Source: Chroococcidiopsis sp. CCMEE 29
GTDB lineage: Bacteria; Cyanobacteriota; Cyanobacteriia; Cyanobacteriales; Chroococcidiopsidaceae
Length of the DNA: 64,000 bases
Direction of reading: 5' to 3'
Assembly (NCBI RefSeq): GCF_023558375.1
Contig: NZ_CP083761.1
Location: 919,001-983,000 of the forward strand
How positions within the stretch are numbered: the first letter of the stretch is position 1; the number at the start of each line of letters is the position of its first letter. A program made the position numbers and the translations under genes. Below the pieces are notes generated by a model that saw only the letters and a program-made list of their open reading frames with translations, was not told the DNA's origin and searched no databases. Of the stretch, positions 8,122 through 17,358 are shown one piece after another.

Positions 8122-9228
8122 TTAGGCTACTTGAGGTTGAACCAAATTCTCTGCTCCTTGGATCACCCTAGCTGATTCAACCTTGTCACCTGCTTTTAAC
8201 TGTTCTAGAACTTCTTTGCCTTCCGTCACATAGCCAAATACCGCATAACGACCGTCCAACAAATTGCGACCCGCTGGGGTCAATTCTGGTTCAAACAGGA
8301 AGAAGAAAAATTGAGAAGAGCCGCCATTGGGATCCGGTTCGGGTCGAGCCATTGCTACCGCACCATAGGCAGAAAATGGAAGTACTGGTTCATCACGGTA
8401 ACGACCAGCTTGTTCCAGAGTAATACCGTAGGTGGGGGCTGGGTCGCCTTTAACCAGGACTTCTAAAGGGATGGCGCGGTATTTGCCAGTGGCTGGATCA
8501 ATGAACCCCTGTTCTGGACCCGCTGGATCTCCGGTTTGCAGTACATAGGATTCTTCTGCTCGGATGAATTCCAATCCGTCATAGAAGCCCCTCTGAACTA
8601 AATCTACAAAGTTCCCAGCTGTAACTGGAGCGCTGTAGCCATCTACAACTAGAGTAATGGTGCCTTTGTTGGTTTTCATCTCCACAGTGGCACGACCTTT
8701 AAGTTGAGGTAAGTTACTATATTCAGCTGGCACTTCAAAGGGAAACCCTTGCACCATCAGCTCTTCTAGCTGACCCACTAAGTCAAGTACCTTGGCTCGT
8801 CCTAACGAAATTTGTTCTTTATCCTTGGCTTCAGCAGCCTGTCGCAGGTCTGAAATCCCAGCTTTGATCTCACTAATTAAGTTTTGGGCTTGGGGTTGTT
8901 TAGCTTCAGGTATACTTTTCAGAAGTTTGTCGGGATCGCTCACAATTCGGGAGGCAGCAGTGATATCGCTTGAAATAGAACCCCAGCGTCGATTTGCCCG
9001 CAGTTGGGTAGCAATATCTTCCAAACTCGCTTGCAGTTTTTGCACGTCTTGATTATCAATCGGCAGTGCATACCGCAACAATGCATTGCCGTCGGTAATA
9101 GCATTCCCAGCTGGCAGCGCTGCATTACTCGAAGGAGTCCACAAGGCAACACTTAACCCAAGATATACAGTGACCAGCAGCAGTGCGATCAGAGTGTTTT
9201 TTAGCCAGCGGTTCAACAAGTTTGTCAT
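8122..9228 (-). CDS. Cyclophilin-type peptidyl-prolyl isomerase, CYP38/TLP40-like
   Basis: Predicted lumenal or periplasmic cyclophilin of 368 residues. Residues 1-37 form a signal anchor (TLIALLLVTVYLGLSVALW, then an Ala-rich cleavage region). Residues ~45-170 are an all-helical module and residues ~180-360 a divergent cyclophilin barrel (TVEMKTNKGTITL, APVTAGNFVDLVQRGFYDGL, GGSSQFFFFLFEPELTPAGR, LDGRYAVFGYV). This arrangement is that of plant CYP38/spinach TLP40, which assists photosystem II assembly; many members have low isomerase activity. It is transcribed divergently from efp, across a 276-base region full of repeats. The scpB gene follows after 16 bases. Confidence 0.88.
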   Translation of the reverse strand: MTNLLNRWLKNTLIALLLVTVYLGLSVALWTPSSNAALPAGNAITDGNALLRYALPIDNQDVQKLQASLEDIATQLRANRRWGSISSDITAASRIVSDPDKLLKSIPEAKQPQAQNLISEIKAGISDLRQAAEAKDKEQISLGRAKVLDLVGQLEELMVQGFPFEVPAEYSNLPQLKGRATVEMKTNKGTITLVVDGYSAPVTAGNFVDLVQRGFYDGLEFIRAEESYVLQTGDPAGPEQGFIDPATGKYRAIPLEVLVKGDPAPTYGITLEQAGRYRDEPVLPFSAYGAVAMARPEPDPNGGSSQFFFFLFEPELTPAGRNLLDGRYAVFGYVTEGKEVLEQLKAGDKVESARVIQGAENLVQPQVA

Positions 9229-9239
9229 GGATAGCTCAA

Positions 9240-9455
9240 ATGAGGGACGAGGGGCGAGGGGCGAGGGGCACTTTACTATTACCGCTCTCCCATCCCTAGC
9301 TCACCTTGGAGTTGCAGTTTACTAGGTAATCCCTTCATAATCTTGCCACAGGGTTGACCCTTAAGAGAGCAAGGGAGGCAGGGGGAGAGTTCCTAATCCA
9401 AAATCCACAATCCACAATCCAAAATTGGCTCGCCCCTCGCCCCTCGCCCCTTAAG
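9240..9455. repeat. Intergenic low-complexity repeats between cyclophilin gene and efp
   Basis: Holds a GGGGCGAGGGGCGAGGGG run (from 9246), an inverse-oriented CCCCTCGCCCCTCGCCCC run (9424-9441), and ATCCAAAATCC/ATCCACAATCC units (9394-9424) between them. The outer G-rich and C-rich arms are complementary and could fold into a long hairpin. A TACAAT box at 9460-9465 just after it may be the efp -10 element. Confidence 0.6.
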
Positions 9456-9504
9456 ACGGTACAATTAAATGCCGATTGTCCTGCACAACTAAGTCAATTG
9501 CTTC

Positions 9505-10062
9505 ATGATTTCCAGTAACGACTTTCGACCCGGTGTCACGATTGTATTAGATGGAGCCGTGTGGCGGGTGGTGGAATTCCTCCATGTTAAGCCAGGCAAA
9601 GGCTCTGCCTTTGTGCGGACAAAGCTAAAAAATGTGCAAACCGGAAGTGTGGTAGAACGAACGTTCCGGGCTGGGGAAACAGTTCCCCAAGCCAACCTAG
9701 AAAAGAGTACGATGCAGCATACCTATAAAGACGCTGATGAATTCGTCTTTATGGATATGGAAACCTATGAAGAAAGCCGATTGAATGCTAATCAGATTGG
9801 AGATCGCGTTAAGTACCTCAAAGACGGCATGGAAGTCAATGTCGTGCGCTGGGGGGACCAAGTCCTGGAAGTAGAACTGCCTAACTCTGTTGTGCTGGAA
9901 GTAGTTCAAACCGATCCAGGAGTACGTGGTGACACGGCTACAGGCGGAACTAAACCCGCAGTACTTGAAACTGGCGCAACTATCATGGTTCCCCTGTTTA
10001 TTTCAACCGGTGAGCGCCTTCGCATTGATACCCGTAATGATACATACTTGGGTCGAGACTAA
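9505..10062 (+). CDS. efp: Translation elongation factor P
   Basis: Cytoplasmic factor that binds between ribosomal P and E sites and rescues ribosomes stalled on polyproline. The 185-residue length and three-domain pattern are standard: a KOW-like N-domain with the conserved loop VKPGKGSAF whose tip residue is K32, a central OB fold with [16 protein letters not shown], and the C-terminal OB fold ending [14 protein letters not shown]. The tip lysine is present; its modification state cannot be judged here. The next gene is accB, 83 bases downstream, the usual cyanobacterial order. The gap between them contains a hairpin. Confidence 0.97.
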   Translation: MISSNDFRPGVTIVLDGAVWRVVEFLHVKPGKGSAFVRTKLKNVQTGSVVERTFRAGETVPQANLEKSTMQHTYKDADEFVFMDMETYEESRLNANQIGDRVKYLKDGMEVNVVRWGDQVLEVELPNSVVLEVVQTDPGVRGDTATGGTKPAVLETGATIMVPLFISTGERLRIDTRNDTYLGRD

Positions 10063-10077
10063 ACTTTAGATTTTAGA

Positions 10078-10117
10078 TTTTGGATTTTAGATTCAATCCA
10101 AAATCTAAGATCCAAAA
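10078..10117 (+). repeat. Hairpin of ATCCAAA repeats between efp and accB
   Basis: TTTTGGATTTTAGATT (10078-10093) can pair with AATCTAAGATCCAAAA (10102-10117) across an 8-base loop; only one position is a G-T type pair. It is built from the same units as the dispersed repeats. It ends 28 bases before the proposed accB start, so it might affect read-through or accB translation. Confidence 0.65.
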
Positions 10118-10145
10118 CCCAAAATTGAAAGAGGTCAGACACGCT

Positions 10146-10697
10146 GTGGCATTTGACTTTAATGAACTCCGCCAACTTCTGGTAACGATCGCTCAAACTG
10201 ATATTGCGGAACTAACGCTAAAAAGCGACGATTTTGAACTTACAGTACGTAAGGCTACTGGAGCCAGTAATCAGCTGATGCCCACAGCCGAATCGACACC
10301 AAACAGCTTGGCTGGTTTGGGATTGACCTCTACACCCGCTGTTACCCAATTGACTACTACTGGAATGGAAACAGTTTCCAGTCGGGTTGTTGACACGACC
10401 GTAAGTGCTGCTGTGCAGATGCCTGTAGCTGCACCTTCATCGCTAGATAAAAGGTTGGTTGAAGTTCCCTCTCCGATGGTGGGAACATTTTATCGGTCTC
10501 CATCTCCCGGTGAACCATCGTTTGTGGAGGTAGGCGATCGCGTTAGGGTTGGGCAAACGGTCTGTATTATCGAGGCGATGAAGCTAATGAACGAAATTGA
10601 AGCCGAAGTTTCTGGACAAGTTATGGAAATTATGGTATCTAATGGCGAACCAGTTGAATATGGACAGCCACTGATGCGAATTAATCCTGACCAATAA
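10146..10697 (+). CDS. accB: Biotin carboxyl carrier protein of acetyl-CoA carboxylase
   Basis: Carries biotin between the carboxylase and carboxyltransferase sites of acetyl-CoA carboxylase, the first step of fatty acid synthesis. The C-terminal biotinyl domain is clear: [20 protein letters not shown], then [11 protein letters not shown] with the biotinylated lysine at about residue 146, then the closing [13 protein letters not shown]. The N-terminal helix [10 protein letters not shown] matches cyanobacterial relatives, which start there. I therefore take the GTG at 10146, preceded by AAAGAGG, instead of an upstream ATG at 10080 whose first 22 codons are pure repeat sequence. A Thr/Pro/Ala-rich linker joins the two parts. 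Confidence 0.93.
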   Translation: MAFDFNELRQLLVTIAQTDIAELTLKSDDFELTVRKATGASNQLMPTAESTPNSLAGLGLTSTPAVTQLTTTGMETVSSRVVDTTVSAAVQMPVAAPSSLDKRLVEVPSPMVGTFYRSPSPGEPSFVEVGDRVRVGQTVCIIEAMKLMNEIEAEVSGQVMEIMVSNGEPVEYGQPLMRINPDQ

Positions 10698-10783
10698 TTA
10701 CTCTATTCGTATTAAAGATTTAATTGCTACAATCTTGGGCTCAGCACTTCCGAGTTAATTCTGTTGAATGGCAAGCAATAGAA

Positions 10784-10920
10784 ATTTTGGATTTTGGATT
10801 TTGGAGCCACTTGCGTGCGGGGGTCTCCCCCCTGCCCCTAATCCCCACTGCGTGGGGACCCCGAGTTCCCCAGAGGGGACCCAGAGCCCCCCGTTGAGCA
10901 AACTGGCGTGATTTTGGATT
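10784..10920. repeat. Long copy of the GCCACTTGCGTG repeat
   Basis: In the 359-base gap after accB. The ends are ATTTTGGATTTTGGA...GCCACTTGCGTG and CGTTGAGCAAA...GGCGTGATTTTGGATT, the same as the copy at 3153-3229 (opposite strand). The centre is expanded by short G/C-rich palindromes (CCCCACTGCGTGGGG, TTCCCCAGAGGGGA). More ATCCAAA-type units follow at 11022-11053. No gene is seen in 10698-11056. Confidence 0.75.
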
Positions 10921-11056
10921 GAGTCATCAGCGGTATATGCCTCGCTTTAAATAGCATGAACTCTGAAAGCGAAAATCTACAATCTTTAAGCCTCAGAGCG
11001 CAAGTGATACGTAAATTGTATTAATCCAAAATCGTAAATCTAAAATCCAAAATCGT

Positions 11057-11659
11057 TTAGAGTGTAAAGTTTTGCTGAAAGCTTTGACGAGTGAGTGGCT
11101 GCTCTAGCACTAAGCCTTCACCGCCTAAAACTTCTAAAGGTTTTCCTTCCACATCAATCCAGACTTGAGCATTGGGCTGTAAACTCGTGGCAGTGTAGAG
11201 AACTTGTGCCACACGTCCTGTCATGGAAGCACTGCCACCCCCGGTAGTGAATTGTTCAGATAAATCAACGTGGATACCATCGTTCTCCATTTTTACACTC
11301 CGGAGTTTTGTTCCCCGGGGGATAGTGGTACTCACGGATGGATCGTTCGGTCCGGCTAACAAGTTATTAAAAGCTGTTTCTAAAGCAGTGCTAGGCGGCC
11401 GGTCGGCAGTAGTTGCGATCGGCTTGGGAACCAGCTCCAGTTTATTGCCAGTGCTCCTCAACCAAAAAGTTTGTGCTGTTTGCTCCGCCTGTGATACAGG
11501 TGGCACCTGCTGAGCTGTGTTGGGAGCAGGGGATGGTGTCGGAGATTGGGTAGAATTCCAAGTCCACCAAGCGGCACCCCCTCCCGCCGCGACAGCCACT
11601 GCTGCAATACCTGCAATCACACCAACTGGAGTGCGGTGATTTCGTTGTTGTTTTGCCAT
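11057..11659 (-). CDS. GerMN domain lipoprotein-like/membrane-anchored protein
   Basis: Envelope protein of unknown function with a GerMN domain, the fold first named from Bacillus spore germination and sporulation proteins. Starting at ATG 11659, which has a strong AAGGAGG ten bases upstream, the product has about 200 residues: a basic N-terminus, one hydrophobic segment (GVIAGIAAVAVAAGGGAAWW), a Pro/Thr/Gln-rich spacer, then the GerMN domain with LETAFNNLLAGP, IPRGTKLRSVKMENDGIHVDL and the MTGRVAQVLYTATSL helix. The longer frame beginning at 11719 is less likely. It lies just downstream of, and on the same strand as, the DUF2993 gene. Confidence 0.85.
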   Translation of the reverse strand: MAKQQRNHRTPVGVIAGIAAVAVAAGGGAAWWTWNSTQSPTPSPAPNTAQQVPPVSQAEQTAQTFWLRSTGNKLELVPKPIATTADRPPSTALETAFNNLLAGPNDPSVSTTIPRGTKLRSVKMENDGIHVDLSEQFTTGGGSASMTGRVAQVLYTATSLQPNAQVWIDVEGKPLEVLGGEGLVLEQPLTRQSFQQNFTL

Positions 11660-11719
11660 GTTGAAAACCCTCCTTAGGGCTGGGATAGTAGCGGTGTGAG
11701 GAGGAAAACCATAAATCAA

Positions 11720-12529
11720 CTAGATTGACGACCGGCGGCTTTCTAAAAACCGGGCAGATGGCTCCACTCGAAGAAACGCCGCAATTTCTAATTGTTGTGG
11801 ATTTACTTTTAATTGTAAAATTCTGGCTCGCAGTCCGTACACTTCTAAGTTACGGAGATCCAATTGTTGACTAACATTAGTCGCGATCGCCTTAACAAAT
11901 TCATCTGTCACCGCCTCCTGATTAACATATACAGCTGGTTCAACTAGCTGGATTTGCCTTCCAGCTACCACACCGAGCCCCGACTCCACTGTAATTGATA
12001 GCGGCTGGTTATTATCTTGTTCCCGTAATTCCACCTGAAAACGCAGGCGGTTATTCGCTAATAATTCCATCCGTGGATTAACAAAGTTGTAGCGTTGCTC
12101 GGCATCATCTAGGTTACCCAGTTCTTCAATGCCCAAGTCGCGCAAGGTAGCTACTACTGCCGGTGAATGTAGAGCTTGGTTAATATCCTGCTGATTTAAA
12201 ACTAGATGCACCCCGGCTTGGAAAGGTCGCTTGAATTTTGGCTTTTCCTGTCCTAGGCTACTTGGCTCTAAATCAATTGGATCGGTTTCCACCTCTAAAG
12301 CAGCAATGCGAATATCTTGCTGTTTTAGCTGCAACCCCCGACCTGCGATTAACACTCGCTCCACTTTGCCTTGTAGGAGTTGGTGACTCGGAGCATTGTC
12401 AACGCGCACTTGCAGTTGCTCTACTTCAAACCGAGAGCGGATAAAACTCTCAGCAGTGCGATCTATTACTAATCCTGCTGGAGAGACTAAACCCAGTAGA
12501 CCAGATAAGAGTATGGTGAAAAATTCCAT
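11720..12529 (-). CDS. DUF2993 (LmeA-like) protein
   Basis: A 269-residue member of the DUF2993 family, whose mycobacterial member LmeA binds phospholipids in the periplasm. Features: a hydrophobic N-terminus (FFTILLSGLLGLVSPAGLVID) acting as signal or anchor, then the family's repeating beta strands with VEQLQVRVDNAPSHQLLQGKV, the LEVETDPIDL segment, and VHLVLNQQDINQAL. A role in lipid or pigment handling at a membrane is inference from the family. The GerMN gene follows with about 60 bases between, suggesting one envelope transcription unit. Confidence 0.85.
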   Translation of the reverse strand: MEFFTILLSGLLGLVSPAGLVIDRTAESFIRSRFEVEQLQVRVDNAPSHQLLQGKVERVLIAGRGLQLKQQDIRIAALEVETDPIDLEPSSLGQEKPKFKRPFQAGVHLVLNQQDINQALHSPAVVATLRDLGIEELGNLDDAEQRYNFVNPRMELLANNRLRFQVELREQDNNQPLSITVESGLGVVAGRQIQLVEPAVYVNQEAVTDEFVKAIATNVSQQLDLRNLEVYGLRARILQLKVNPQQLEIAAFLRVEPSARFLESRRSSI

Positions 12530-12570
12530 TTAAGTTGCCTATCAATATTCTGCTCTAGCCCCTAACCTAC

Positions 12571-14064
12571 TTAGTAAGCTCTAGCAAATATTACTCGCTG
12601 AGTTGTTTGTCTACCCGTGTAAAAACATTTACCTACCTCTTGTTGTTGCTCAAAAGGAATACAGCGACCTGTGGCTTTTGTTTCTTCTTTAATCTTCTCT
12701 TCGTCATCCGGGCTACCATCAAAGTAGGCCATGTAGAATCCTAGTTTTTCCTCAATCCCTTGCTTAAATTCTTCATAGGTTTCCACAGAGTACACATTCT
12801 GCTGCTGAAATTCTTTTGCCTGCTTGAAAAGATTAGCTTGAATTTCATCTAACAAAGTTTTAATTTGGGATTCTAGGTCACTTTGATCTACATTGATTTT
12901 CTCTCCTGTGTCACGGCGAACTAACACAGCCGTTTTATTTTTCAAATCTCTAGGACCAATTTCAAGTCGTAAAGGAATCCCCTTTAATTCCCAATCATTA
13001 AACTTAAAACCGGGGCTTAAGTTGTCCCGTTCGTCAACTTTAAACGAAAATGATTTAGCCAATTTGAACTGATCCTGGATTTCTCGAAAGCGAGTGAGTA
13101 CCTGCTCTTTTTCAGCTTCTTTACGATAAATAGGAACGCCGATTACCTGTAGTGGAGCAATGCGAGGGGGACAGACAAAACCCTGATCGTCTGAGTGAAC
13201 CATGATTAAGGTGCCAATCATTCTGGTGGTGATACCCCAACTAGTAGCAAATGGATACTCTTGAGTACCTTCAGCTGATAAGTATGTAACATCAAAAGCT
13301 TTAGAAAAAGTAGTACCCAGGTTATGGCTAGTCCCAACTTGGATGGCACGCTTGTCCTGCGTCATTGTTTCAATGGTATAGGTATGTTCAGCACCAGGAA
13401 ACTTCTCACTTTCTGTCTTGCGTCCGGCAAATACTGGTATTGCTAAATACTGTTCTACAAAGGTTTTGTAAACCTCTAGCATTTTTCTAGCTTCAGCCTC
13501 GGCTTCATCAGCAGTGGCATGAGCTGTATGTCCTTCTTGCCAAAGAAACTCAGTTGTGCGGAGAAAAGGTCTAGTTCTAAGCTCCCAACGACAAATATTT
13601 GCCCACTGATTTAAAAGAATAGGTAAATCTCTGTAACTTTGAATCCAGTTACGGTAGGCTGACCAGATAATCGTCTCGCTAGTTGGTCTAACAACAAGCG
13701 GCTCGCCTAGCTCAGCTTCAGGATCTACAGTAATTTCTCCCGATTCAGTTAATTTCAACCGATGGTGAGTGACGACAGCACATTCCTTGGCAAAGCCAGA
13801 AACGTGCTCAGCCTCTTTAGAGAAGTAACTTACAGGTATAAACAGAGGAAAGTAGGCATTCCTATGTCCAGTTTCTTTGAACATTCCGTCTAAGATTTGC
13901 TGCATTTTCTCCCAAATAGCAAATCCTTCTGGTCTGATAATCATGCAGCCACGAATCCCAGAATCTTCGGCTAATTTTGCTCTTTCTACAATGTCTAGAT
14001 ACCACCGAGAATAGTCTTCATTCCGTCTGGTTATTCTGAGTGCATCAACTTTTTCATTTGCCAT
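12571..14064 (-). CDS. proS: Prolyl-tRNA synthetase, archaeal/eukaryotic type
   Basis: Charges tRNA-Pro with proline. The 497-residue length, absence of the editing insertion found in bacterial-type enzymes, and C-terminal extension ending in FARAY identify the short archaeal/eukaryotic class. Class II motifs are visible: motif 2 around RWELRTRPFLRTTEFLWQEGHTAH, the TSETIIW proline/ATP loop, and motif 3 in SWGITTRMIGTLIMVHSDDQG, followed by an anticodon domain (VIGVPIY onward). Cyanobacteria are generally expected to carry the long bacterial type, so this may be a second or replacing copy. I see no HIP1 octamer in the gene, unlike its neighbours, and base usage is AT-richer, consistent with transfer. 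Confidence 0.93.
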   Translation of the reverse strand: MANEKVDALRITRRNEDYSRWYLDIVERAKLAEDSGIRGCMIIRPEGFAIWEKMQQILDGMFKETGHRNAYFPLFIPVSYFSKEAEHVSGFAKECAVVTHHRLKLTESGEITVDPEAELGEPLVVRPTSETIIWSAYRNWIQSYRDLPILLNQWANICRWELRTRPFLRTTEFLWQEGHTAHATADEAEAEARKMLEVYKTFVEQYLAIPVFAGRKTESEKFPGAEHTYTIETMTQDKRAIQVGTSHNLGTTFSKAFDVTYLSAEGTQEYPFATSWGITTRMIGTLIMVHSDDQGFVCPPRIAPLQVIGVPIYRKEAEKEQVLTRFREIQDQFKLAKSFSFKVDERDNLSPGFKFNDWELKGIPLRLEIGPRDLKNKTAVLVRRDTGEKINVDQSDLESQIKTLLDEIQANLFKQAKEFQQQNVYSVETYEEFKQGIEEKLGFYMAYFDGSPDDEEKIKEETKATGRCIPFEQQQEVGKCFYTGRQTTQRVIFARAY

Positions 14065-14581
14065 TAATGTATGCCTCTTGCAAAAATAAATGAATTAAAA
14101 AACGCCAAGCTTCAGTTAATTAGTATTCATTTCCTACTTGGCGAATGGCGCTGTGCTAGTGTTTTGTCTGTTAGATCGCTTTGTAATATACTCCAAGGCA
14201 TCTACTAGAGGTAAGCATGGCAACGAAAATTTTCTATTATAACAGCTGCTTTAAAGACCTTGACAGCAGGTTTGAGGCTCAGGTTTTCCTCATAGCTCGT
14301 TAAACCAATCGCTTTACCAACCGCTCTGTGCCGCTTAATGAGTATAACTTTTTTTCATCAGCCGCTATAGAGTTTCAGATCTCAAAATTTAGCAGTTATA
14401 AAATCAAATAGTATAGATAAGTTCTAGCGCCAGCGAGGAGTTTCCATCAGGATTGATAGCAGTAGACTTTGTCCAGCCCTGATAGCCAGAAATGATGCGA
14501 ATTCCTTCACGATTCTGTAAGTTTTATAACAGTGGACTGAAAAATATTGGGGTTTCTTAGCCTCTTCTACCCAGATGCCCA
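14065..14581. other. 517-base gap upstream of proS, no gene seen
   Basis: The sequence before proS is AT-rich and has no convincing coding frame (a 64-codon frame at 14424-14618 lacks any family resemblance). I looked for a T-box or other leader structure and did not find a clear one. The proS promoter presumably lies here. Confidence 0.4.
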
Positions 14582-16429
14582 CTAGTCTGCCTCCCCAATT
14601 GCCTGATTCAGGTTCCATGCCGCACTAATCAGCGCCAAATGCGTTAAAGCCTGAGGAAAATTGCCCAAGGCTTCGCCACTTGCACCTGTCTCCTCGGCAT
14701 AGAGCCCCAAGTGGTTGGCGTAGCTCAACATCTCTTCGAACATCAATCGAGCTTGATCGAGTTTGACGGGGTCTACTCGTCCCGCCCGCGTCAACGCCTC
14801 AACCAGCCAGAACGTGCAAAGGTTAAAAGTGCCCTCTCCCCCTGAGAGACCATCACTAGAATTCTCCAGATTGTAGCGATATACTAGACTGTTCGAGACC
14901 AGTCCGCCCTGCTGTGGCGATCGCTGAATTGCAGCAAGCGTTTTCAGCATTCGCGGGTCATTGGGAGCCATGAAAAATACTAACGGCATAATTAAGCTGC
15001 TAGCATCTAGCGAATGGCTCTCATAGTGCTGTATAAAGGCTTGGCGCTCATCACTCCATCCTTTGCTCATGACCTGTTCGTAGATTCGATCCCGAACTTT
15101 GAGCCATCGCTCCCGCTCACCTGGGAAGGAACGTTTGTCGGCCAGACGCAAACCCCGATCCATTGCTACCCAACACATGAGCTTCGAGTAAACAAAGTTT
15201 TTGCGTCCATCTCTAGTTTCCCAAATCCCTTCGTCCGGGCGCTGCCAGTTGTCACACACCCAATCAAGCAGCCGCCGCAGATGAGTCCACAGATCGTAAG
15301 AGATCTGTGTGCCATACTTGTTGAAGAGGTAGACTGAATCCATCAACTCGCCATAAATATCGAGCTGCAACTGTTTATACGCTCCATTACCAATCCGAAC
15401 TGGAGCAGAGCCTTGATATCCCTCTAAATGCTCCAGAATTTCTTCACTTAGGTCGTGGCATCCGTTAATGCCATATACAGTTTGCAAGGTTCCGGCTGGA
15501 TCTAACTCATGACAACGAGCTTCTATCCAGCCCATAAACTGGGCTGCCTCGGCAGTAAAACCAATGCGTAGCAGTCCATACAGTGTAAAGGCAGCATCAC
15601 GAATCCAGGTGTACCGGTAGTCCCAGTTGCGATCGCCACCAATTTCTTCGGGGAGACCACAGGTGGGTGCAGCGATAATCGCCCCTGTTGGTTCGTAAGT
15701 GAGCAGTTTCAATACTAAAGCTGAGCGCTCTACAGTTTCGCGCCATCGCCCTTTGTAGATACACTTCGAGAGCCACTGCCGCCAGTAGTGGGCGGTACCT
15801 TCAAACAACTCAATCGCCTCTACACGTTGAAGCGGCAAACCGCAGTCGGAGTCAGATTTCAGTTCTCGCAACACGAACACCGCAGTCTGGTCGGTCTGAA
15901 GCGTAAATTCAGCAAAAACGCCACGGTCGTCCTGTTTGAGGGGAATGTCAGTCACTAATCCTAGACTAAGTTTTGGTGACAGGAAACAAGCACCACTGGA
16001 GGTAAGGATGGTTTGATGGGCATCGCGAGCATAATTGAAGGCAGGATAGCACTCTAGGCGAAAGCTCATGCTACAGCGAATCCCTCGAACTTGTCGAATT
16101 AACCAGTGGTAGCCGTGTTCTTGAACCGATTTACCAACAGGCATGAAGTCGATGATTTCTCCCACGCCACAAGCGGCAAGGAAGCGAGTGACTAAAATAT
16201 TAGTTTCGGGCCAGTAGAACTGTTTATGCGTAGCTCCATCTATGTCGGGAGTAATCTGGAAATGCCCACCTTTGTTGTAGTCAAGGAGTGCCGCGAAAAC
16301 GCTGGGTGAGTCGTGCCGGGGAAAGCAAAACCAATCAATCGAGCCGTTTAGCCCCACCAAGGCGGTCGTGTACATATTGCCGATAATGCCATAGTTCTCG
16401 ATTGGTTGGTATCCCATAATGTCAAACAA
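14582..16429 (-). CDS. Glycoside hydrolase family 15 protein (glucoamylase/trehalase-like)
   Basis: Predicted exo-acting alpha-glucosidase on starch, glycogen-type glucans or trehalose. Residues ~1-230 form the N-terminal beta domain ([20 protein letters not shown] and [14 protein letters not shown]) and ~250-600 the (alpha/alpha)6 barrel. Family signatures are [37 protein letters not shown] (likely acid glutamate), and [20 protein letters not shown] (likely base glutamate). No signal peptide, so the enzyme is probably cytoplasmic. An internal ATG (MGYQPIEN, four codons in) is the commoner start in relatives. It stands alone; trehalase activity, relevant to desiccation, is one possibility but not shown by sequence. 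Confidence 0.9.
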   Translation of the reverse strand: MFDIMGYQPIENYGIIGNMYTTALVGLNGSIDWFCFPRHDSPSVFAALLDYNKGGHFQITPDIDGATHKQFYWPETNILVTRFLAACGVGEIIDFMPVGKSVQEHGYHWLIRQVRGIRCSMSFRLECYPAFNYARDAHQTILTSSGACFLSPKLSLGLVTDIPLKQDDRGVFAEFTLQTDQTAVFVLRELKSDSDCGLPLQRVEAIELFEGTAHYWRQWLSKCIYKGRWRETVERSALVLKLLTYEPTGAIIAAPTCGLPEEIGGDRNWDYRYTWIRDAAFTLYGLLRIGFTAEAAQFMGWIEARCHELDPAGTLQTVYGINGCHDLSEEILEHLEGYQGSAPVRIGNGAYKQLQLDIYGELMDSVYLFNKYGTQISYDLWTHLRRLLDWVCDNWQRPDEGIWETRDGRKNFVYSKLMCWVAMDRGLRLADKRSFPGERERWLKVRDRIYEQVMSKGWSDERQAFIQHYESHSLDASSLIMPLVFFMAPNDPRMLKTLAAIQRSPQQGGLVSNSLVYRYNLENSSDGLSGGEGTFNLCTFWLVEALTRAGRVDPVKLDQARLMFEEMLSYANHLGLYAEETGASGEALGNFPQALTHLALISAAWNLNQAIGEAD

Positions 16430-16558
16430 TTTTAGATTTTTGATTTTGGATTAAAACCCCATAGATAAATTTAGGGGTCAGGGGTCAGGGGTCGGAGGTC
16501 AGGGAGAAGAGATTGCTTTGGCTCTAATAACAACGCTACTCGTTGTGAGGCAGCCAGT

Positions 16559-16939
16559 ATGGATGCCAATGAAGTTTTAAGTAGATATGCAGCCGGAGAA
16601 AAAGATTTTAGGCAGTTAGACTTGAGAGAAATAAGCTTAATTAAAGCGAATTTGAGCGCAGTAGCTTTGAGTGGAACAAGCTTACGCAACTCAAGCTTGA
16701 GCGGTTCATATCTAAGCAATGTCAATCTTAATTGGGCTAGCTTGAAAAGGGCAAACCTAAACAAGACTAAAGGGAATAGAGCCATAGGCATTGGACAATC
16801 TATGATGAGTAGGCATACTTACCTTTGCTGCTCAGATACTTTGCTCCGTCATTTCCGCTTTGGAGAGCTTTATTGGCGTTGTAGCCACTGTTACCAAGAT
16901 ATGCCAGTAGCAGAAATTCATGGTTGGAGTACATCCTAG
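16559..16939 (+). CDS. Pentapeptide-repeat protein with C-terminal zinc-ribbon-like motif
   Basis: A 126-residue protein. Residues ~15-72 contain A(N/D)LxX-type pentapeptides (LIKANLSAVALSGTSLRNSS, SYLSNVNLNWASLKRANL), enough for only about two turns of a right-handed beta helix. Residues ~82-120 change character: a CC pair, LLRHFRFGELYW, then CSHCYQDMPV, which looks like a compact metal-binding ribbon (Cys pair, CxHC). The same LLRH...YW.C..C...MP signature appears at the ends of other cyanobacterial proteins, from memory. The joining of the two parts is unusual and may reflect a fusion over a deleted middle. Function unknown. Confidence 0.65.
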   Translation: MDANEVLSRYAAGEKDFRQLDLREISLIKANLSAVALSGTSLRNSSLSGSYLSNVNLNWASLKRANLNKTKGNRAIGIGQSMMSRHTYLCCSDTLLRHFRFGELYWRCSHCYQDMPVAEIHGWSTS

Positions 16940-16996
16940 GTTGGGGCAGCAATGGTTGCAGCCGAGTTAGAATCGCTATAAGTAACGAGTATAACA

Positions 16997-17302
16997 ATGC
17001 CTTCTGAAATGAACCCAGGGACTCAAACTACCACAGGTGCTGATGCTGTCGATCAAGCGATCGCTACTGGAATTGATTTTGATGGCTCTGCGATTCCGCC
17101 TGCCAAGCTAGAACTTTATCGCCAGGTAATGGCACTTGAAGCGGGTAGGCAGCGTAGCGGTGTATCTAATACAATGCGATCGCGTATTGTCCGGATTGGG
17201 GCAAAGCACATTCCCCAGGAAGAACTGAATCAGATGCTAATTAATGCAAACTTTGCGCCGCTTAAAGATAAGGAAATCGCTTTTTATTACGGCGGTAAAT
17301 GA
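16997..17302 (+). CDS. Conserved-looking hypothetical protein, 101 residues
   Basis: Not recognised. The protein is soluble, with a Gly/Thr-rich N-terminus, then GIDFDGSAIPPAKLELYRQV, a basic helix around TMRSRIVRIGAKHI and an acidic turn before the C-terminal FYYGGK. The coding frame has good HIP1-containing sequence (GCGATCGC at 17057-17064) and the ATG at 16997 is followed by a second in-frame ATG at 17009. Alternating charged helices and an RxRIVRIG stretch could suit nucleic-acid or protein binding, but no function is claimed. Confidence 0.6.
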   Translation: MPSEMNPGTQTTTGADAVDQAIATGIDFDGSAIPPAKLELYRQVMALEAGRQRSGVSNTMRSRIVRIGAKHIPQEELNQMLINANFAPLKDKEIAFYYGGK

Positions 17303-17358
17303 GCGCTCGAACCAAAAGCAGCAGGAAGCGTAAATATTTAACATGAAATAGATGATTG

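Noticed and set aside
14065-14581. Possible T-box leader of proS
   Set aside because: No specifier-antiterminator arrangement could be found by eye, and T-boxes are not expected in cyanobacteria.
16471-16791. Leu-rich minus-strand frame opposite the pentapeptide gene
   Set aside because: Mirror of the pentapeptide codon pattern; no start signal or family.
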